Shown here in pieces: positions 1 through 8,704 of a DNA stretch of 64,000 bases. The stretch lies in NCBI GenBank assembly GCA_963832365.1, contig CAWHUL010000013.1:1-64000 (forward strand), read 5' to 3'. Positions within the stretch are counted from its first letter, which is position 1; every line of letters starts with the position of its first letter. A program made the position numbers and the translations under genes. Below the pieces are notes generated by a model. That model ran no database searches, was not told the origin of the DNA, and worked only from the letters and a program-made list of their open reading frames with translations. This DNA comes from CAWBRT01 sp963832365 (GTDB taxonomy: Bacteria; Acidobacteriota; Terriglobia; Terriglobales; Acidobacteriaceae).

Positions 1-512
1 CAGGACGGGCGGAAGCCTATGTCGGACAGCGCCTTGAGATACGCCGGGTGATCGTTGCGTAGCGCGGTCGCCTCGGCATCGACGATGCCCGCTTTGACGA
101 AGCCGACCGCGAGGTCCATGTGCTGCATCGCGCGGTGCTTGAGGCCGCGCGCGCCGTAGTTGTCCTCTTCGCGATTGATGTCGGCGTGTGCCTTCTGGAT
201 CAGCTCGAGCGAGCGATGCAGCCGGCCCTTCCAGTCCATCGTGACGTCGACCGGCGGGTGGTCGCCGAGGTTCTTGCCGTCGTCGAGGGCAGCGTCTTTG
301 ATCTCGCGGATCGCTTCGTCGATCTCGTGGATCGCGACCTTCTCGTCCCACTTGACGACAGTGTTCGCCGGCCGCTCGAGGTGCGCGCGCGCGACGCGTA
401 GATCGTCGAGCGCGTGCAAGTAGGCCGGGTGAATGCCCGGCGTGTCGGCGGCGGCGAACCGGGGGACCGCGATGGCCGCGGCAACGATAGCGATGAATCC
501 AAGCTGTCTCAT
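1..512 (-). CDS. Secreted protein of unknown function, cut by the window edge
   Basis: The reading frame starts at the ATG ending at 512 and stays open to position 1, giving about 170 residues; the C-terminus lies outside the window. Residues 1-22 form a signal peptide (MRQLG, then a hydrophobic Ala/Val/Ile core, ending near AAAD), so the product is exported. The mature part is helical and charged, with the motifs HPAYLHALDDLR, DDGKNLGDHPP and a later HPAYLKAL, so the HPAYL motif occurs twice. I recall similar small proteins in Acidobacteria and Proteobacteria without a known role. Third positions are very rich in G/C. Other frames here are shadows. Confidence 0.6.
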   Translation of the reverse strand, partial: MRQLGFIAIVAAAIAVPRFAAADTPGIHPAYLHALDDLRVARAHLERPANTVVKWDEKVAIHEIDEAIREIKDAALDDGKNLGDHPPVDVTMDWKGRLHRSLELIQKAHADINREEDNYGARGLKHRAMQHMDLAVGFVKAGIVDAEATALRNDHPAYLKALSDIGFRPS

Positions 513-677
513 GGCGCGCTCCTTCGTCTATTCGAACCGCACCGCCATTCGGCGGCGCTTCCGACTGGGCTTGCCCAGCCGTCGATCGAGACGAGCGTGC
601 GCCGGCGCGATTCAATGTGTAAAGGCCGGCGAGGCAAGGTGCCCCGCGGTGACGAAGTGGCGCAGCGGCAGAGCCGG

Positions 678-926
678 CTACTTCGGCAGGCGGTCCGAGT
701 AGTCTTTGATCGAGATCGCCGTCTTGTCGGCCGGGATGTCGACCATGAACGACTCCTTGATCCCGAACTCGTTGTTGATCAGCGTGATCTTGTGCGAGCC
801 GGCGGTGAGCGCGAGCGATGGTTGCGCTGCGACCATGATTTTCCATGCGAACATCCAGCCGCCGGATCGGTGCGGAAGTGGGAAACGTTTGTCGTTTTCC
901 AAGGCGCGTAGCGCCGTCTTCTGCAC
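678..926 (-). pseudogene. C-terminal fragment of a PEGA-domain-like protein
   Basis: About the last 50 codons of this frame read as the end of a PEGA repeat: AGSHKITLINNEFGIKES followed by a short beta-rich stretch and the C-terminus DRLPK. PEGA modules sit at the C-terminus of surface proteins and Ser/Thr kinases and follow the pattern AG-x-H-x-I/V-x-L. The upstream part lacks any domain, and an IS110-family transposase begins just beyond, so this looks like the stump left by an insertion or rearrangement. No start codon or ribosome site is convincing. An independent small gene is less likely. Confidence 0.4.
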
Positions 927-939
927 CGGTCAGTCTGGA

Positions 940-2060
940 TGCGAGAGTGCTCATTCAATTTCGCGGTCTGGCTTGCGCCGACCACGCCTTCACGCGGGCT
1001 GCTCTCGATGCGAGCGATCTCTGGATAGCGGGTGTTGGTACGTAGCATCCAGAGAGTCGCACGGCTAGTCTTCGCGCCGCCGCCACCTTGGCCACTCCTT
1101 TGGCCATGCGGTGGCAGCGATGCTTGTACTGCTGGCGAAACCCTTCATCCAGACGGTTTACTGCTTGCGCACTCTCGACCAGCAACATGCGCATAAACGA
1201 ATTCCCCTGCTTGCTGATCGATCCCAGTCGCCGCCGATTGCTTGAGCTTTTCTCGCTCGGAATCAGGCCAAGATAGCTCGCTACCTGTTTGCCGCGCTGG
1301 AATCGACTGACATCCCCAATGGTCAAAACGTAGGCCAGGGCGGTGATCGGCCCCACGCCGGGCTGCGTCATCAACAACTGCGCTCGCGGGTTCTCCTGAG
1401 CAGCACGCTCGACCGCCCCATCAAGCTGAGCAATCTGCTGATTGAGACCGCTGAGCAGGTTGAGCAGGTCGTGCCTGCGTTGCGCCGCCCAGCCTTCCAG
1501 CGGCAGTTCGCGCAAAGCCTGCTGGCCCGCCTGGCTCCACAGTTTGCGCTTCATCTGCACGCCTTTGTTCAGCATCAGGTGATGCAGGCTATTCTTGACC
1601 CGCACCCGGATGCCGACGAGTTTGTGCCGATGGATCAGCAACTGCCGCAGATCGCGTTCGGCGGCACTTGGTCTCCACAACCGCGGGAAGCGATCCTCCA
1701 TCAATAGCTTCAGGATGTGTGCCGCATCCCGCCGATCCGTCTTTTGCTTGCGCACGTAGCTGGCTCGGATCTGGGCTGCATCTCCGATCCACACTTCGTG
1801 CCCCAACCGCTCCAGAAGATCCTCGAACCACTGCGTATTGCCACACGCTTCAAAGCCGACCAGGGCCGGCGAACTCAGCTGGCGATAGAAGCGCTCGGCT
1901 TCTCCGTCGCCGTTCTCCAGCTTTAGCTCCCGAATCTCTCCCGTTTCTGCATCGAAAACAGCAACTTGTTGCCAACCCGGATGGAAATCACACCCTACAA
2001 TAATCATGAAGGCTTCTCCTGACCCGGATGCTCTTGTTCCTCAAACAACGAACATACAGG
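940..2060 (-). mobile_element. IS110-family insertion sequence, ends approximate
   Basis: The element is defined by its transposase at 955-2007. I could not find terminal inverted repeats or a target duplication, which is normal for IS110. The limits are set just outside the gene. On the left it abuts a broken PEGA-like fragment and on the right the promoter side of a DUF3828 gene. Confidence 0.5.
955..2007 (-). CDS. IS110-family transposase (C-terminus frameshifted)
   Basis: The 350-residue frame has the IS110 layout. An N-terminal RuvC-like DEDD domain carries D6 in CDFH, the E of GFEACGN and the aspartates of TDRRDAAH. A C-terminal transposase-20 domain has QPGVGPITAL, the YLGLIPSE region and the serine-bearing GSISKQGN. 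IS110 enzymes act with a structured guide RNA from the element's non-coding end. Near 1050 one base seems lost: the expected C-terminus (WMLRTNTRYPEIARIESSP) is in the next frame, while the called frame ends with unrelated residues. The copy may therefore be inactive. Start: ATG at 2007. Confidence 0.85.
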   Translation of the reverse strand: MIIVGCDFHPGWQQVAVFDAETGEIRELKLENGDGEAERFYRQLSSPALVGFEACGNTQWFEDLLERLGHEVWIGDAAQIRASYVRKQKTDRRDAAHILKLLMEDRFPRLWRPSAAERDLRQLLIHRHKLVGIRVRVKNSLHHLMLNKGVQMKRKLWSQAGQQALRELPLEGWAAQRRHDLLNLLSGLNQQIAQLDGAVERAAQENPRAQLLMTQPGVGPITALAYVLTIGDVSRFQRGKQVASYLGLIPSEKSSSNRRRLGSISKQGNSFMRMLLVESAQAVNRLDEGFRQQYKHRCHRMAKGVAKVAAARRLAVRLSGCYVPTPAIQRSLASRAARVKAWSAQARPRN

Positions 2061-2132
2061 TCGCTAGAAGCCTTCGTCCTTATCCAATCAATTTATCGCC
2101 AATTACGTTCACATACTGTACGATGCGAAGGC

Positions 2133-2690
2133 ATGGCTTGCAAAACTCGCCTTCTTCATCTGGTCTGGATTGTTGCGCTTGCAACCATGTCGATTGCAGC
2201 GATGGCACAGGACACGCTCCATCTTAGAGACGTTTCGTCGTGTCGGCACTTTGCGCAGGATTTTTACCGCTGGTATGTTCCGCTTACTCAAAAGCGCCTG
2301 AACTACCCAGCATCGGACATTGCAATTCAGCGCAAAGCTATAGTTTTCGACCCTGCGCTCCTTCGAGCACTGAAAGTCGATTCTGAGGCTCAACGACGGT
2401 ATGAGGGCGAAATTGCTGGAATTGACTTCGACCCGTTCGTCGGTGGCCAAGACCCAGCCGACCACTACGACGTTCGCAAAATCGAGCTCAAGGGCGACAG
2501 ATGCTTTGTCGAAGTCTGGCGAAATTCGTCAAATGACAACTCGTGGAAGCCTGATAAACCCGATGTTATAGCGGAGCTTTCAAAACAGACTGGACACTGG
2601 CAGTTCAAGAATTTCCGTTATCCGGATGTGAACTCCGATTTAATCTCGGTATTAGCGTGGTGGCGCGAAGCGCGTAGCAAGCAGCAATAG
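2133..2690 (+). CDS. Exported DUF3828-type protein
   Basis: I start at the ATG at 2133, which gives a clear signal peptide (MACKTRLLHLVWIVALATMS, cleavage near AMAQ). An upstream start at 2028 would put a non-hydrophobic leader in front. The mature protein of about 160 residues begins with a Cys/His-containing helix followed by FAQDFYRWYVP, a motif typical of DUF3828, and continues as a beta-rich domain (VRKIELKG, CFVEVWRN). DUF3828 proteins are periplasmic and of unknown function. The gene is less GC-rich than its neighbours and lies right after an IS110 copy, so it may have been acquired. Confidence 0.6.
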   Translation: MACKTRLLHLVWIVALATMSIAAMAQDTLHLRDVSSCRHFAQDFYRWYVPLTQKRLNYPASDIAIQRKAIVFDPALLRALKVDSEAQRRYEGEIAGIDFDPFVGGQDPADHYDVRKIELKGDRCFVEVWRNSSNDNSWKPDKPDVIAELSKQTGHWQFKNFRYPDVNSDLISVLAWWREARSKQQ

Positions 2691-2758
2691 TTGGTGATAA
2701 CAGGCGTTCTCACCAGTTACCAATCCGGGTCTGATCGAACTTGTGAGGGTGCGGGCCG

Positions 2759-4153
2759 CTACAGCCAGCCCTCTGCTTCCTGTTTTTCTTTGAGCCACTG
2801 ATTGAGGGCAATTTGTGAGTGCTGCGAGGCGTTGGTGAAGCGAATGCCAACCGTGCCCTCACGATCCGTCCAGACGATTCTGCCGGTTGCTTCGATTGGA
2901 GTGTTGCACTCGGGCAGTCGGAAGCTGATTGACAGGTTTCCGCTGATCTTGGGAAGCTGGTACGCACCCTGCAAACACACTCCGCCGCAGCTCACGTTCC
3001 TGCTCTTGAACTGAAAACGTTCGCCGCCGGATGCAATCTCCATGGGAATCTCAACACTGTAGCGGAAGCGCAACTGCTGCTCGTCTCCGAGTTCGGCGAC
3101 ATCGCTTTGCGGCTTGCTGTGCGAGCGCACCGGATCGATGCTGTAGAGCTTCAGCTTGCGGCTCAGGGTCCGGCGGGAAATGCCCAACTCCCCGGCGGTG
3201 ATCCCCTGGTGACCACCGGACTTAGTGAGCGCATCGACGATGGCCTGCCGTTCCAGAGTGCTGAGATCATGCATACCGGCCTGCGGTACAGGGCCTTCCG
3301 TGGGGGCCACCGAAATAACGTCAAACCCGGGCGCCGCCCCGGCTGCTGCTGCGCGTACGCGCAATCGGGACGCCCCCCAACCAACCGGTTCAGCCGTAAG
3401 CTCCCTTTCCAGCGGCAGGGAGTCGGCGCTAATTTCTTGCTCCTCACGGAAAGTTGCTGCCTGAAGCACCACGCTCTCCAATTCGCGTATATTCCCCGGC
3501 CAGTGGTAAGACAGTAGGCGGTCTTTGGCTCGTTGTGAGAAGCATTTTTCGGGAGCAAGCCTGGTCAGGAAATGGTCGGCGAGGGCAATGATGTCCTCCG
3601 GCCGCTCTCGCAAAGGTGGAATCTTCAGGTGAAACTGGCTCAATCGATGGTAGAGATCGCGGCGGAATGCGCCCGTTTGGACGAGCTGCTCCAGCGGCTG
3701 ATTCGTGGCGGCGATGACCTTGACATCGACAGTGATCCTGCGATTGCCGCCGAGCCGATAGTAAGGCGCGCCGTCCAGAATACGCAGCAGTTTGACTTGC
3801 AGTTTGGAGTCGAACTCACCTACCTCATCCAGCAGGATCGTGCCCCCGTCGGCCAACTCAAACAAGCCTTTCTTGCTGCTCTCGGCCCCGCTGAAGGCGC
3901 CCTTCTCATATCCGAAAAGTTCGCTTTCGAGGAGGTGTTCCGGAATGGCCGCGCAATTGATAGCGACCCATTGCCGGTTGCGGCGTGTGGAATGCGAGTG
4001 CACCGCGCGGGCAATTAGTTCCTTGCCGGTTCCGGTTTCTCCGGTGATGAGGACCGAGGCGGTACTGGCGGCAACGCGCGGCAGAAGCTGCAACACCTTC
4101 TGCATGCACGGGCTTGCGACGATGAACTGAGTTTCGTTGCTGTCGTTTGCCAT
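2759..4153 (-). CDS. Sigma-54-dependent activator with C-terminal PilZ domain
   Basis: The 464-residue protein has no receiver domain. Residues about 10-240 are the AAA+ module of bacterial enhancer-binding proteins: Walker A GETGTGKE (38-45), sigma-54 contact loop GAFSGA (85-90, where most members have GAFTGA), Walker B ILLDE (106-110) and the WPGNIREL lid. A Fis-type helix-turn-helix follows near 305-345 (ITAGELGISRRTLSRKLKLY). The last 100 residues are PilZ-like: the N-x-S-x-x-G motif is intact (NVSCGG), but the first Arg of R-x-x-x-R is Gln (QLRFR), so c-di-GMP binding may be weak. It is divergent from a c-di-GMP turnover gene, which suggests c-di-GMP input to sigma-54 transcription. That link is inferred. 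Confidence 0.85.
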   Translation of the reverse strand: MANDSNETQFIVASPCMQKVLQLLPRVAASTASVLITGETGTGKELIARAVHSHSTRRNRQWVAINCAAIPEHLLESELFGYEKGAFSGAESSKKGLFELADGGTILLDEVGEFDSKLQVKLLRILDGAPYYRLGGNRRITVDVKVIAATNQPLEQLVQTGAFRRDLYHRLSQFHLKIPPLRERPEDIIALADHFLTRLAPEKCFSQRAKDRLLSYHWPGNIRELESVVLQAATFREEQEISADSLPLERELTAEPVGWGASRLRVRAAAAGAAPGFDVISVAPTEGPVPQAGMHDLSTLERQAIVDALTKSGGHQGITAGELGISRRTLSRKLKLYSIDPVRSHSKPQSDVAELGDEQQLRFRYSVEIPMEIASGGERFQFKSRNVSCGGVCLQGAYQLPKISGNLSISFRLPECNTPIEATGRIVWTDREGTVGIRFTNASQHSQIALNQWLKEKQEAEGWL

Positions 4154-4560
4154 GCCAATCCCTTGCCTGCCCAGCCTTCAGAACTTGAAGTCCCAAGCGA
4201 CACACGCTTTCGCCGCGTGCGCCTCAGTCAACAGTATCCCAAAGGGACCGCCAATCCAATCGTCAGCATGTTACATACCGGTAACGAAAGTAACTCAAAA
4301 GTAACTCGCGAAATGGGACACCTTGACGCACCTGATTGGACAATGCGCCAATTTGTCTCAATTCCGGTTTTTCCAGTCGCTGCCCGGTGCCTAAAAACTC
4401 AAGCAATTGCCGTCTTTCGGTTTTGGAAAGCTTCGTGCATTGATAGAGGGTGGGCCAATTCATAATTGAAGTTGGACTGATTCGTATCAGTGCCCAAGTG
4501 AGCAACACCTAAGTAATCGAAGTAATGCAACAATTCGGAGAGGCGGGAACCTGATCATTA

Positions 4561-5307
4561 ATGCGGACAAAGCTACTAGTCGGTTTATCGGTTAGCGTAG
4601 GGATACTGGGCCTCTGGGCCGCCGTTATCTCTGCCACTTGGGGTCAATGGATTCATTCCGCCTGTCACCTTGGCATCGCCATTCTGGCGTTCGTCTATTC
4701 CGTTTCTCTCTACTATCGCCGCTCGATCGATCAACTGGAAGCCCGCTGCAAGCAAGCCGAGGAGATGTCGTGCTTGCACTTGCGTACCATCAAGGCCCTG
4801 GCTCTAGCCATCGAGGCCAAGGAGCAGAGTACCCAGGGACATCTTGAACGCTTGTTTGCCTACTCGATGGAGATAGGCAAGGTGATGTCTCTCAGCGACG
4901 AGGAAATGGAAGCGCTAGGAGCGGCTGCACTGCTGCACGACATCGGAAAGCTGGCGGTTCCCGAGCAGATCATCAACAAACCTGGCCGTCTGACTCCGGA
5001 AGAGTTCGACAAAATGAAGATTCATCCGCTGATCGGAGCGGAGATTCTCAGCCACGTGAACTTTCCCTACCCGGTGGTTCCGATTGTGGAAGCGCATCAC
5101 GAGCGGTGGGATGGTACGGGTTACCCGTTCGGCAAGAAGGGTGAGGAGATTCCGATGGGCGCACGGATCTTCGCCGTGGTGGATTGTCTGGATGCACTGT
5201 GCTCCGAGCGTCAGTACCGCCGTGCATTGCCCGTGACTGAAGCGCTGGGGCAGGTGGAGACGCTGGCAGGCACGCAGTTTGATCCCAAAGTGGTCGGCGG
5301 CGCTTAA
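4561..5307 (+). CDS. HD-GYP phosphodiesterase part of a frameshifted c-di-GMP protein
   Basis: Residues 1-50 contain two membrane segments; a short linker leads into an HD-GYP domain with HDIGK (126-130) and HHERWDGTGYP, the hallmarks of active c-di-GMP phosphodiesterases. The frame stops right after FDPKVVGGA. The next frame continues at the same point as ALKENYHRLRDL, the usual continuation of these proteins. One extra base near 5300-5306 explains the break, so 4561-6466 was probably one gene with domains TM-TM, HD-GYP, GAF, GGDEF. The ATG at 4561 follows a low-GC intergenic region shared with the divergent sigma-54 activator. Confidence 0.8.
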   Translation: MRTKLLVGLSVSVGILGLWAAVISATWGQWIHSACHLGIAILAFVYSVSLYYRRSIDQLEARCKQAEEMSCLHLRTIKALALAIEAKEQSTQGHLERLFAYSMEIGKVMSLSDEEMEALGAAALLHDIGKLAVPEQIINKPGRLTPEEFDKMKIHPLIGAEILSHVNFPYPVVPIVEAHHERWDGTGYPFGKKGEEIPMGARIFAVVDCLDALCSERQYRRALPVTEALGQVETLAGTQFDPKVVGGA

Positions 5308-6466
5308 GGAGAATTACCATCGTCTGCGGGATCTCACGGCCATGGGCAGGCACCAGCGAGAAGCAATCGCGGGGGATAACAGTTATGAAAGCGCGATGCA
5401 AACCGACGGGAACTTCCTGACCTCTATTGCTGCTGCCCGGCAAGAGGCTCAGATGTTGTATGAGATCAGCCACGATCTTGGGAACTCGCTGAGCCTCGAC
5501 GAGACTTTGTCGCTGCTCTCGGTGCGTTTGCGCCGCCTGGTGCCCTACGATTCAATTGCTGTGTATGTGAAAACCGAGAATGAGCTGCTACCCCAGCATA
5601 TTGCGGGAGACCACTTCCGGGTGCTCTCTTCTCTCACCCTCCCTGTTGGCCAGGGTCTCTCGGGGTGGGTGGCCGAAAAGCGAACTCCGATTCTCAACGG
5701 GAACCCGGCTCTGGAATTCGCGTCGCTTACAGACCGAAGCCGTGTTCCGGAGCTGACATCCGCCGTATCGGTGCCCCTCAACAGTCCCAACGGGACCGTT
5801 GGCGTGCTCACGCTGTACCGTGCGGGCACGGAGGCATTCAACCGGGACAACCTGAGGATATTGCTGGCGATCAGCGCAAAAGTTGCTCTTACGATGGAAA
5901 ACGCGCTGCGCTTCAAGCAAGCGGAAAACTCGGCGACTACCGATTACCTGACCGGGCTGCCCAATGCGCGGTCCCTGTTCGTGCATCTGGACGAGGAAAT
6001 CTCGCGCTGCAAACGCGAAGGCAACTCGTTGGCAATCATGGTTTGTGATCTGGATGGCTTCAAGCAGATTAACGACCGGTTCGGCCATCTGGAAGGCAAC
6101 AAAGTGCTACATTTATTCGCCCAACTGCTGCGATCCGCATCGCGCACCTATGACTACGTCGGCCGCATGGGCGGTGACGAGTTTGTGATCATCGCGCCCG
6201 GATTGAAGGCCGATGCGGCAGCCGCCAGGGCCGAACGCATGAATGAATCCGCCATGGAAGCCGGGATGCGCATCTGCGGAGAGCCGACGCTTTCGGTCAG
6301 CGTGGGCTCCGCCTTCCTGCCCATCGACGGAAATGACGCGGAGCAATTGCTGGCGGTCGCGGATCAGCGCATGTATGCGCGTAAGCAGCAGCACTACAAG
6401 GGTGAGAAGAAGCTCATCGCGTTCCCCGCCTCGATGCAGAGCGAACAGAGTGAATTGGTAAATTAA
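5279..6466 (+). CDS. GAF-GGDEF diguanylate cyclase part of the same frameshifted protein
   Basis: This frame overlaps the end of the HD-GYP frame and carries its expected C-terminal half. A GAF domain (about 60-205, LVPYDSIAVYV, LPVGQGLSGW) precedes a GGDEF domain (about 220-385). The catalytic GGDEF is intact and an inhibitory I-site RTYD lies five residues before it, so product inhibition is expected. If translated alone it could start at the ATG at 5342, but I see no strong ribosome site there. A protein with intact HD-GYP and GGDEF motifs would both make and break c-di-GMP. Whether the break is real or an error cannot be told from this sequence. Confidence 0.8.
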   Translation: MIPKWSAALKENYHRLRDLTAMGRHQREAIAGDNSYESAMQTDGNFLTSIAAARQEAQMLYEISHDLGNSLSLDETLSLLSVRLRRLVPYDSIAVYVKTENELLPQHIAGDHFRVLSSLTLPVGQGLSGWVAEKRTPILNGNPALEFASLTDRSRVPELTSAVSVPLNSPNGTVGVLTLYRAGTEAFNRDNLRILLAISAKVALTMENALRFKQAENSATTDYLTGLPNARSLFVHLDEEISRCKREGNSLAIMVCDLDGFKQINDRFGHLEGNKVLHLFAQLLRSASRTYDYVGRMGGDEFVIIAPGLKADAAAARAERMNESAMEAGMRICGEPTLSVSVGSAFLPIDGNDAEQLLAVADQRMYARKQQHYKGEKKLIAFPASMQSEQSELVN

Positions 6467-6878
6467 GGGATTGATTCGCTTTCCTTCTCCGAGTCTTGGT
6501 GCCATACTCTGACGGGATTCGTTCCTTCGGGACGATCCGCAAACGCGCCCGGCCGGATGTGGTGAAGCATGTGCGCACGGCCAAAGTCGCTATCGCTGCG
6601 CGATCCTGCGGCGGAAGCTCTTGTCTTCACGTCAGCTACCCGTGATCCTCGAATAATTCCGGAAACTCTGAACGCATATAGCCGTGAGCTGCGAAAATCG
6701 GCGGCAACGGCATTCAGGGATCGTCCCCTTCTGGTTCGCAAACTCAAACCGTTTCTGGTTCGCAAGCTCCGGCGGAGCCACCGCATCCATTTGCAGCCCT
6801 GCCGTGGATCGTTTCCGTGCGACCCTCGTTATTCCGGCCACCCGCGAGTATCCAGCTTCAGCATTCAGAGGAGGTTTT
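6467..6878. other. Intergenic stretch without a supported gene
   Basis: Several overlapping frames exist but none looks like protein. A 15-bp unit (CTGGTTCGCAAACTC at 6731-6745, with one change at 6755-6769) is repeated 24 bp apart. The strong ribosome site AGAGGAGG at the right end serves the next gene. Confidence 0.4.
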
Positions 6879-7385
6879 ATGCCGATAAACCGACTGAAAG
6901 AGATATTGGACGAGAAGAAGATTCGCTACGTTATCGTGAGCCACTCCACCGCCTATACTGCCGCCGCTATCGCCGCCATGACGCACACACCGGGCAAGGA
7001 GATCGCAAAATCGGTGATGGTGCTTGTCGATGGGGCGCTGGCGATGGTGGTGGTGCCCGGCTCCAAACATGTGGATCTCCGTGCACTGAAAACGGCTCTG
7101 GGCGCGGAGGAGGTTTCGCTGGCCCACGAGCACCAGTTTGCCCACATCTTTCCCGATTGTGAAGTGGGTGCCATGCCGCCGTTTGGGAATCTCTATGACG
7201 TGCCTGTTTACGTTGATGAGACGCTAAGCGAGGATAACGAGATTGCCTTCAATGCAGGATCGCATCGGGAGCTGCTGAGAATGGCATACAGCGATTACCG
7301 CAACCTGGTGAGCCCGCGGATGGTGAACGCGGTCGCGACAAATGTCGCAATGCGCCTGACTCAGCGCAATGCGGCGAACTTTTAG
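6879..7385 (+). CDS. YbaK/ProX-type aminoacyl-tRNA deacylase
   Basis: The start at 6879 is fixed by an excellent ribosome site (AGAGGAGG a few bases upstream), although the frame is open further back. The 168-residue product is the length of a stand-alone YbaK/EbsC domain: MPINRLKEILDE, then HTPGKEIAKSVMVLVDG with the conserved lysine, and AMPPFGNLYDVPVYVDE. This family hydrolyses mischarged tRNAs (for example Cys-tRNA-Pro or Ala-tRNA-Pro) in trans. Which substrate this one uses cannot be read from the sequence. It stands alone, with a 365-bp gap before fdhD. Confidence 0.85.
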   Translation: MPINRLKEILDEKKIRYVIVSHSTAYTAAAIAAMTHTPGKEIAKSVMVLVDGALAMVVVPGSKHVDLRALKTALGAEEVSLAHEHQFAHIFPDCEVGAMPPFGNLYDVPVYVDETLSEDNEIAFNAGSHRELLRMAYSDYRNLVSPRMVNAVATNVAMRLTQRNAANF

Positions 7386-7750
7386 GACCGTAACGCGGAA
7401 TGATGATGCAGTCCGAGCACCGGGCCCACGCATGGGCAGGGTCCGGTGCATTGTCCGCAACACCCAGCTACTTAGCCAGCGTGACTCCGGAATACGCCGT
7501 TTGGACGCTACTCCCGAATCGGGGAAACCTTTTTCGCCACCTCTCTTTCTAAATCTCGTAGAGCGATACAGTTGCGCCGCTCGTGAACGAAGCTCAGGGT
7601 TCACGCCGTCGTGCGCCGAACAGCCGATCCTCACCTTCCGGTTCCACTCATGAACCGGTTTCGCGAAGACCCGTTGCCCCGCAAACGGCATGAGTTGGAA
7701 ATCCCGAGCGCGCTTAATCTGTACTCCAGCAGGCTGCGGAGAGGTACAGG
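7386..7750. other. Intergenic stretch, nothing recognised
   Basis: No coding frame with domain content, RNA gene or clear hairpin was seen. The frames on both strands have protein sequences typical of non-coding GC-rich DNA. Confidence 0.4.
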
Positions 7751-8593
7751 ATGGCGATTCCGCGCATGGTTTCCGTAACTGGCGTGAAAGAGTGGCGCGA
7801 GGGATATCTACGCCGCGTCGACGACTATCTGGTCGGCGAAGAACCGCTTGAGATACGCATCGGAGACGCCGCTCTCAGTGTCACCATGCGAACCCCCGGT
7901 CACGACCTCGAGTTGGCAACAGGATTCCTCTTCACCGAAGGCCTGATCAGAAGTCGCGGGCAGATCACCTCCACGCGGCATGAACCGGACGAGAAACAGA
8001 ATGGCGCAAATCGCGTCCGCGTGGACTTGGCACCGGGCGTGGCGCTGGATTCCAACGCTATCCGGCGCAACTTCTATACTGCGTCGAGTTGCGGCGTTTG
8101 CGGCAAGGCTTCGATTGACGCCGTGCGGGCACAGCGTATGGAACCGCCGAACCCGGACTTCCAACTCGACCCCGAAGTGCTTTGCCGGCTTCCCGATCAA
8201 CTGCGCGCCTCGCAAGCGATCTTCGGACGAACCGGAGGTTTGCACGCCGCCGGGTTGTTCAACTTGCACGGTGAGCTAGTCGTGCTTCGCGAAGATGTAG
8301 GCCGTCACAATACCGTCGACAAGGTCATCGGTTGGGCCTTGGCCAACGATCGTCTGCCGTTAAGCGATTCGGTGTTGTTGGTGAGCGGCCGCGGCGGATT
8401 TGAAATCGTGCAGAAAGCATTGATGGCTGGAATTCCGGTGCTGGCTTCAGTCTCCGCGCCCTCCGATCTGGCGGTGAACCTTGCCCGTGAGTTCGGCATG
8501 GGGCTGATCGGCTTCCTGCGCGGGCGGCGATTTGTCATTTACTCGGGGTCGCAGAGGATTCAGCCCCGGCAGGCTCTTCAACCGGCAGCATAG
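7751..8593 (+). CDS. fdhD: FdhD, sulfurtransferase for formate dehydrogenase maturation
   Basis: The 280-residue protein matches FdhD in length and motifs: EEPLEIRIGD near the start, TPGHDLELATGFLFTEGLI, the active cysteine pair in SCGVCGKAS, FGRTGGLHAAGLF, EDVGRHNTVDKVIGWAL and SGRGGFEIVQKAL. FdhD passes sulfur from the desulfurase IscS to the molybdenum cofactor and is needed for active formate dehydrogenase. No formate dehydrogenase structural gene is in the window. The next gene is a carrier of the oxalate/formate antiporter family, which fits a formate theme. The ATG at 7751 follows GGAGAGGTACAGG. Confidence 0.95.
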   Translation: MAIPRMVSVTGVKEWREGYLRRVDDYLVGEEPLEIRIGDAALSVTMRTPGHDLELATGFLFTEGLIRSRGQITSTRHEPDEKQNGANRVRVDLAPGVALDSNAIRRNFYTASSCGVCGKASIDAVRAQRMEPPNPDFQLDPEVLCRLPDQLRASQAIFGRTGGLHAAGLFNLHGELVVLREDVGRHNTVDKVIGWALANDRLPLSDSVLLVSGRGGFEIVQKALMAGIPVLASVSAPSDLAVNLAREFGMGLIGFLRGRRFVIYSGSQRIQPRQALQPAA

Positions 8594-8704
8594 GGCAGTG
8601 ACACATGGAGGTGGGCAGAACCGCGAACTGAAAAACCGATCGGAAGAGAACGGTCATAGCTGCGTACATGTACTGGCATCGTATTTTCTGTGAAGGAGAC
8701 AACT

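Noticed and set aside
4300..4400. Sigma-54 promoter upstream of the HD-GYP gene
   Set aside because: I looked for GG-N10-GC at -24/-12 and found no convincing match; the inverted GACAATGCG...TTGTC at about 4338-4355 is too loose to call an operator.
4263..4508. 81-residue reverse frame between the divergent c-di-GMP genes
   Set aside because: Parts look protein-like (KLSKTERRQLLEFLG), but there is no ribosome site and it occupies the only promoter region of two divergent genes. Left out for lack of support.
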